From Deltaproteobacteria bacterium (GTDB lineage: Bacteria > Desulfobacterota > Syntrophia > Syntrophales > Smithellaceae), in NCBI GenBank assembly GCA_019136325.1, contig JAGVUJ010000277.1, positions 1 through 15,580 on the forward strand: 15,580 nt of DNA. The letters are read 5' to 3'. The position numbers were made by a program, and so were the translations under genes. Positions 13,541 through 15,580 of this stretch are shown in pieces; the first letter of the stretch is position 1; every line of letters starts with the position of its first letter. The notes beneath the pieces are model-generated. The model was not told the origin of the DNA, made no database searches, and saw only the letters and a program-made list of their open reading frames with translations.

Positions 13541-14350
13541 ATGAATTTTGATGAGCAATATTACAATATCGGATTTCTCGATCAGCTGTCCTACAGAAAG
13601 ACTTTTGTTCACCGGCTGGATCCGAGAGTCAAGCTGGTCGTCACGCTGCTTTTTCTTTTTACGGTCATTTCCTTTTCCAAGTACGACACTTTTGCCCTGA
13701 TCCCTTTTTTTCTTTATCCGATGTTGCTGATGACCATCGGCGAAATTCCTTTTATGTTTATCTTCAGGAAGATCCTCCTGGTTTCGCCTTTTGCCATTTT
13801 TATCGGAATTTTCAATCCTCTGCTGGATTCGGGACAAGTAGCTGTTCTTCCGGGACTGACGATTTCGGCAGGGTGGATTTCTTTCTTTTCGATCCTGATT
13901 AAGTTTACACTTACCGTCAGTACAGCGCTTCTGCTTATTGCTACGACATCGTTCCCGGGTGTTTGTCACGCCCTCAGACAATTACGACTTCCATCTCTTT
14001 TTGTGTCGCAGCTTCTCTTTCTTTACCGCTATATTTTTGTCCTGATGGAAGAAACCATGCGGATTGTTCGTGCCAGAAATATGCGGTCTTACGGAAAACG
14101 CGGCAAGGATATGAAAATATTTGTACGTATCATTGGAATCCTTTTTATTCGTACCGTTGAAAGAGCGGAACGTGTTTACTTCGCCATGCTCTGCCGGGGA
14201 TTTCAGGGTGATATGCCATCGCTGAAACGTTTTCGCATTAACGTTGCTGATGTAATTTTTGCCGTGTCCGTTTTAACGTTTCTTTACGTCTTTAGATTCT
14301 TTCCGGTAACGCAAATGCTGGGCAGATTTATTCAAGGAGTTTTCCTATGA
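13541..14350 (+). CDS. cbiQ: ECF transporter transmembrane coupling protein CbiQ/NikQ
   Basis: CbiQ links the substrate component to the ATPase. The chosen start gives 269 residues: MNFDEQYYNIGFLDQLSYRKTFVHRLDPRVKL is a typical beginning for the family (part quoted up to the HRLDPRVKL motif). Several hydrophobic helices follow at roughly 38-60, 65-90, 105-125, 125-150 and 240-260. The cytoplasmic coupling helices carry RARNMRSYG and, further on, RAERVYFAMLCRGFQG, the counterparts of the EAxxARG-type motifs that grip the ATPase. The ribosome binding site is weak (GGATGG); an alternative ATG at 13499 lies inside the hairpin and would add 14 residues unlike the family. It overlaps cbiO by 4 bp (ATGA). 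Confidence 0.92.
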   Translation: MNFDEQYYNIGFLDQLSYRKTFVHRLDPRVKLVVTLLFLFTVISFSKYDTFALIPFFLYPMLLMTIGEIPFMFIFRKILLVSPFAIFIGIFNPLLDSGQVAVLPGLTISAGWISFFSILIKFTLTVSTALLLIATTSFPGVCHALRQLRLPSLFVSQLLFLYRYIFVLMEETMRIVRARNMRSYGKRGKDMKIFVRIIGILFIRTVERAERVYFAMLCRGFQGDMPSLKRFRINVADVIFAVSVLTFLYVFRFFPVTQMLGRFIQGVFL

Positions 14351-15081
14351 GCCATCACATCGTCGAATTTAAAAATGTTTCCTTCCGCTATCCGGACGGA
14401 ACTCAAGCCCTGCGTGATATTTCATTCCGCATCACACACGGTGAATCGGTTGGAATCATCGGCGCGAATGGAGCGGGCAAATCCACCCTCCTGTTGCATA
14501 TGAATGGCTATCTGATGCCGACTTCGGGAAGTATAAATATCGGCGATCTTTATCTGACCAGACAGACGCGACAGGAAATCCGCAAAAAGGTCGGCATCAT
14601 TTTTCAGAATCCCGATGATCAATTATTCATGCCTACCGTTTATGAAGATGTCGCCTTTGGACCGCTCAATCTGGGTTTGGATGACACTGCCGTGCGGGAA
14701 AGAGTGGAATATGCATTAACGCTGGTCAACGGCCTTGAACTGAAAAATAAACCGCCGCATCATCTTTCCTGCGGTCAGAAAAGCGCTGTGGCCATAGCGG
14801 CGGTCATGGCTGTGGAACCGGATATTCTGGCCATGGACGAACCGGCGGCCAATCTTGATCCCCGATCAAGGCGATTGCTGATCAACCTGCTTAAAACCTT
14901 TGAACATTCAAAAATTATCGCCTCGCACGATCTGGATTTAATCATGGATGTCTGTCTTCGCTGCATTGTAATTAAGGAAGGGACTGTAGTCGCCGACGGT
15001 CCGGTTTCGGAAATATTGACCAACAAAAAACTTCTGGAAGACAATAATCTGGAACTGCCCCTGTCGCTTCAGAGGAACTGA
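14347..15081 (+). CDS. cbiO: ECF transporter ATP-binding protein CbiO/NikO
   Basis: CbiO is the ATPase that powers nickel (or cobalt) uptake. The 244-residue ABC domain shows Walker A GANGAGKST (39-47), the Q-loop FQNPDDQLF (86-94), Walker B ILAMDEP (160-166) and the switch histidine His194 in IASHDLD. The signature motif is LSCGQ (140-144) instead of LSGGQ: a cysteine replaces the first glycine, followed by KSAVAIA, an uncommon variant. All other catalytic residues are present, so the protein should be active. It overlaps cbiQ by 4 bp and is the last gene of the transport operon, ending 12 bp from the end of the convergent nikR. Confidence 0.95.
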   Translation: MSHHIVEFKNVSFRYPDGTQALRDISFRITHGESVGIIGANGAGKSTLLLHMNGYLMPTSGSINIGDLYLTRQTRQEIRKKVGIIFQNPDDQLFMPTVYEDVAFGPLNLGLDDTAVRERVEYALTLVNGLELKNKPPHHLSCGQKSAVAIAAVMAVEPDILAMDEPAANLDPRSRRLLINLLKTFEHSKIIASHDLDLIMDVCLRCIVIKEGTVVADGPVSEILTNKKLLEDNNLELPLSLQRN

Positions 15082-15093
15082 AATTTCATATCA

Positions 15094-15510
15094 TTAAGGT
15101 AAATCTTGTCCTTTCGTCGCCATCATAAATCCGGCATGTTTGACACTCTTAATGGACTTCAGCTTTTGATAGAGAGCTTCAATTTCTTTCGACTTGCCCT
15201 TCGTCACAATAATTTCAAAGCAATTATGATGATCCAGATGAATGTGCTGGGTAGAGAGAATACATTCATGATAATCATGCTGAACATCAAGCACCTTATT
15301 AACGAGTTCCCTGGTGTGATGATCGTAAACCAGCGTGATGGCCCCGGTCACTTCTTTATTTTCCGTCCATTCCTTCCTGACCAGTTCCTCACGGATCATA
15401 TCGCGCAAAGCTTCGGACCGGTTGGTGTATTTCTTCTGTTTGATATGACGGTCGAATTTAACCAGTAAATCTTCTTCCAGCGACACTCCAAATCGAACCA
15501 GTCCGGACAT
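15094..15510 (-). CDS. nikR: Nickel-responsive transcriptional regulator NikR
   Basis: NikR is a ribbon-helix-helix repressor that binds DNA when loaded with nickel. In 138 residues, the N-terminal RHH domain is VRFGVSLEEDLLVKFDRHIK followed by NRSEALRDMIREEL (to about 45), and an ACT-like metal-sensing domain follows. The four nickel ligands are His78, His89, His91 and Cys97, with the same spacing as His76, His87, His89 and Cys95 in E. coli. AAGGAG stands before the ATG. A promoter candidate is TTGACT-N18-TATTTA (15572-15543). No NikR-type box is seen in the visible 70 bp upstream, so autoregulation is not supported. Its target is probably the operator at 11536-11562. Confidence 0.96.
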   Translation of the reverse strand: MSGLVRFGVSLEEDLLVKFDRHIKQKKYTNRSEALRDMIREELVRKEWTENKEVTGAITLVYDHHTRELVNKVLDVQHDYHECILSTQHIHLDHHNCFEIIVTKGKSKEIEALYQKLKSIKSVKHAGFMMATKGQDLP

Positions 15511-15542
15511 ACGATCAACTCCTTCAGTGAATATTTTTCATG

Positions 15543-15572
15543 TAAATACAGGCAACATTATTGAATAGTCAA
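15543..15572 (-). promoter_or_regulatory. Candidate nikR promoter
   Basis: On the minus strand TTGACT (15572-15567) stands 18 nt before TATTTA (15548-15543), about 33 nt upstream of the nikR ATG. The -35 matches five of six bases, the -10 only three, so this is tentative. Confidence 0.35.
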
Positions 15573-15580
15573 GATGATTT

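Noticed and set aside
15561..15572. FNR/CRP-like site TTGA-N4-TCAA upstream of nikR
   Set aside because: FNR-type sites have six bases between TTGA and TCAA. Here there are four, and the TCAA overlaps the presumed -35 box.

Overview
The window reads as a bacterial chromosome segment devoted to nickel and hydrogen. Base composition is moderate, with AT-rich spacers. The Tat-exported group 1 [NiFe] hydrogenase, the full hyp maturation set, a NikR-controlled ECF-type nickel transporter and Shine-Dalgarno sites of the AGGAGG type all fit an anaerobic Gram-negative bacterium. An outer-membrane barrel confirms the Gram-negative envelope. By style it most resembles Desulfobacterota/Deltaproteobacteria, perhaps of the syntrophic (Syntrophus/Smithella) kind, but that placement is inference and was not checked by any search.

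Left and centre (10003 down to 237, minus strand) is one long gene series: hyaA-hyaB-hyaC-hyaD-hypA-hypC-hypD-hypB-hypF-hypE. hyaABC encode the iron-sulfur small subunit, the Ni-Fe large subunit and the membrane cytochrome b that passes electrons to quinone. hyaD is the endopeptidase that trims the large subunit. The six hyp genes build and insert the Fe(CN)2CO and Ni. Genes overlap or nearly touch, except for a 73-bp gap between hyaC and hyaD that holds a perfect 13-bp hairpin with T-runs on both sides. It is likely a partial terminator separating structural genes from maturation genes. Bases 1-236 hold no convincing gene.

The 565-bp spacer (10004-10568) is AT-rich. It holds two adjacent palindromes with a shared core, other inverted repeats and a GAAA-loop hairpin. 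It separates the hydrogenase operon from a divergent PAS-LuxR-type regulator (10569-11480), which is the obvious candidate to control the operon, although it has not been linked to it by anything other than position.

Right (11583-15081, plus strand) is a transport operon: an outer-membrane beta-barrel, a CbiM/NikM permease fused to a PDGLE-type (NikN-like) domain, CbiQ and CbiO. Its promoter region carries GTGCCAC-N13-GTAGCAC, which resembles the NikR box described for deltaproteobacteria. nikR itself (15510-15094, minus) converges on cbiO with only 12 bp between the stop codons. Together the locus looks like a self-contained unit: nickel enters through the barrel and the ECF transporter, NikR limits uptake, the Hyp proteins consume the nickel, and the hydrogenase is exported by Tat to oxidise (or possibly evolve) H2 at the membrane.

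Nothing resembling an insertion sequence, CRISPR array, rRNA or tRNA was seen. The most interesting items are the intra-operon hairpin, the palindrome pair beside the PAS-LuxR gene, and the barrel joined to a nickel transporter.
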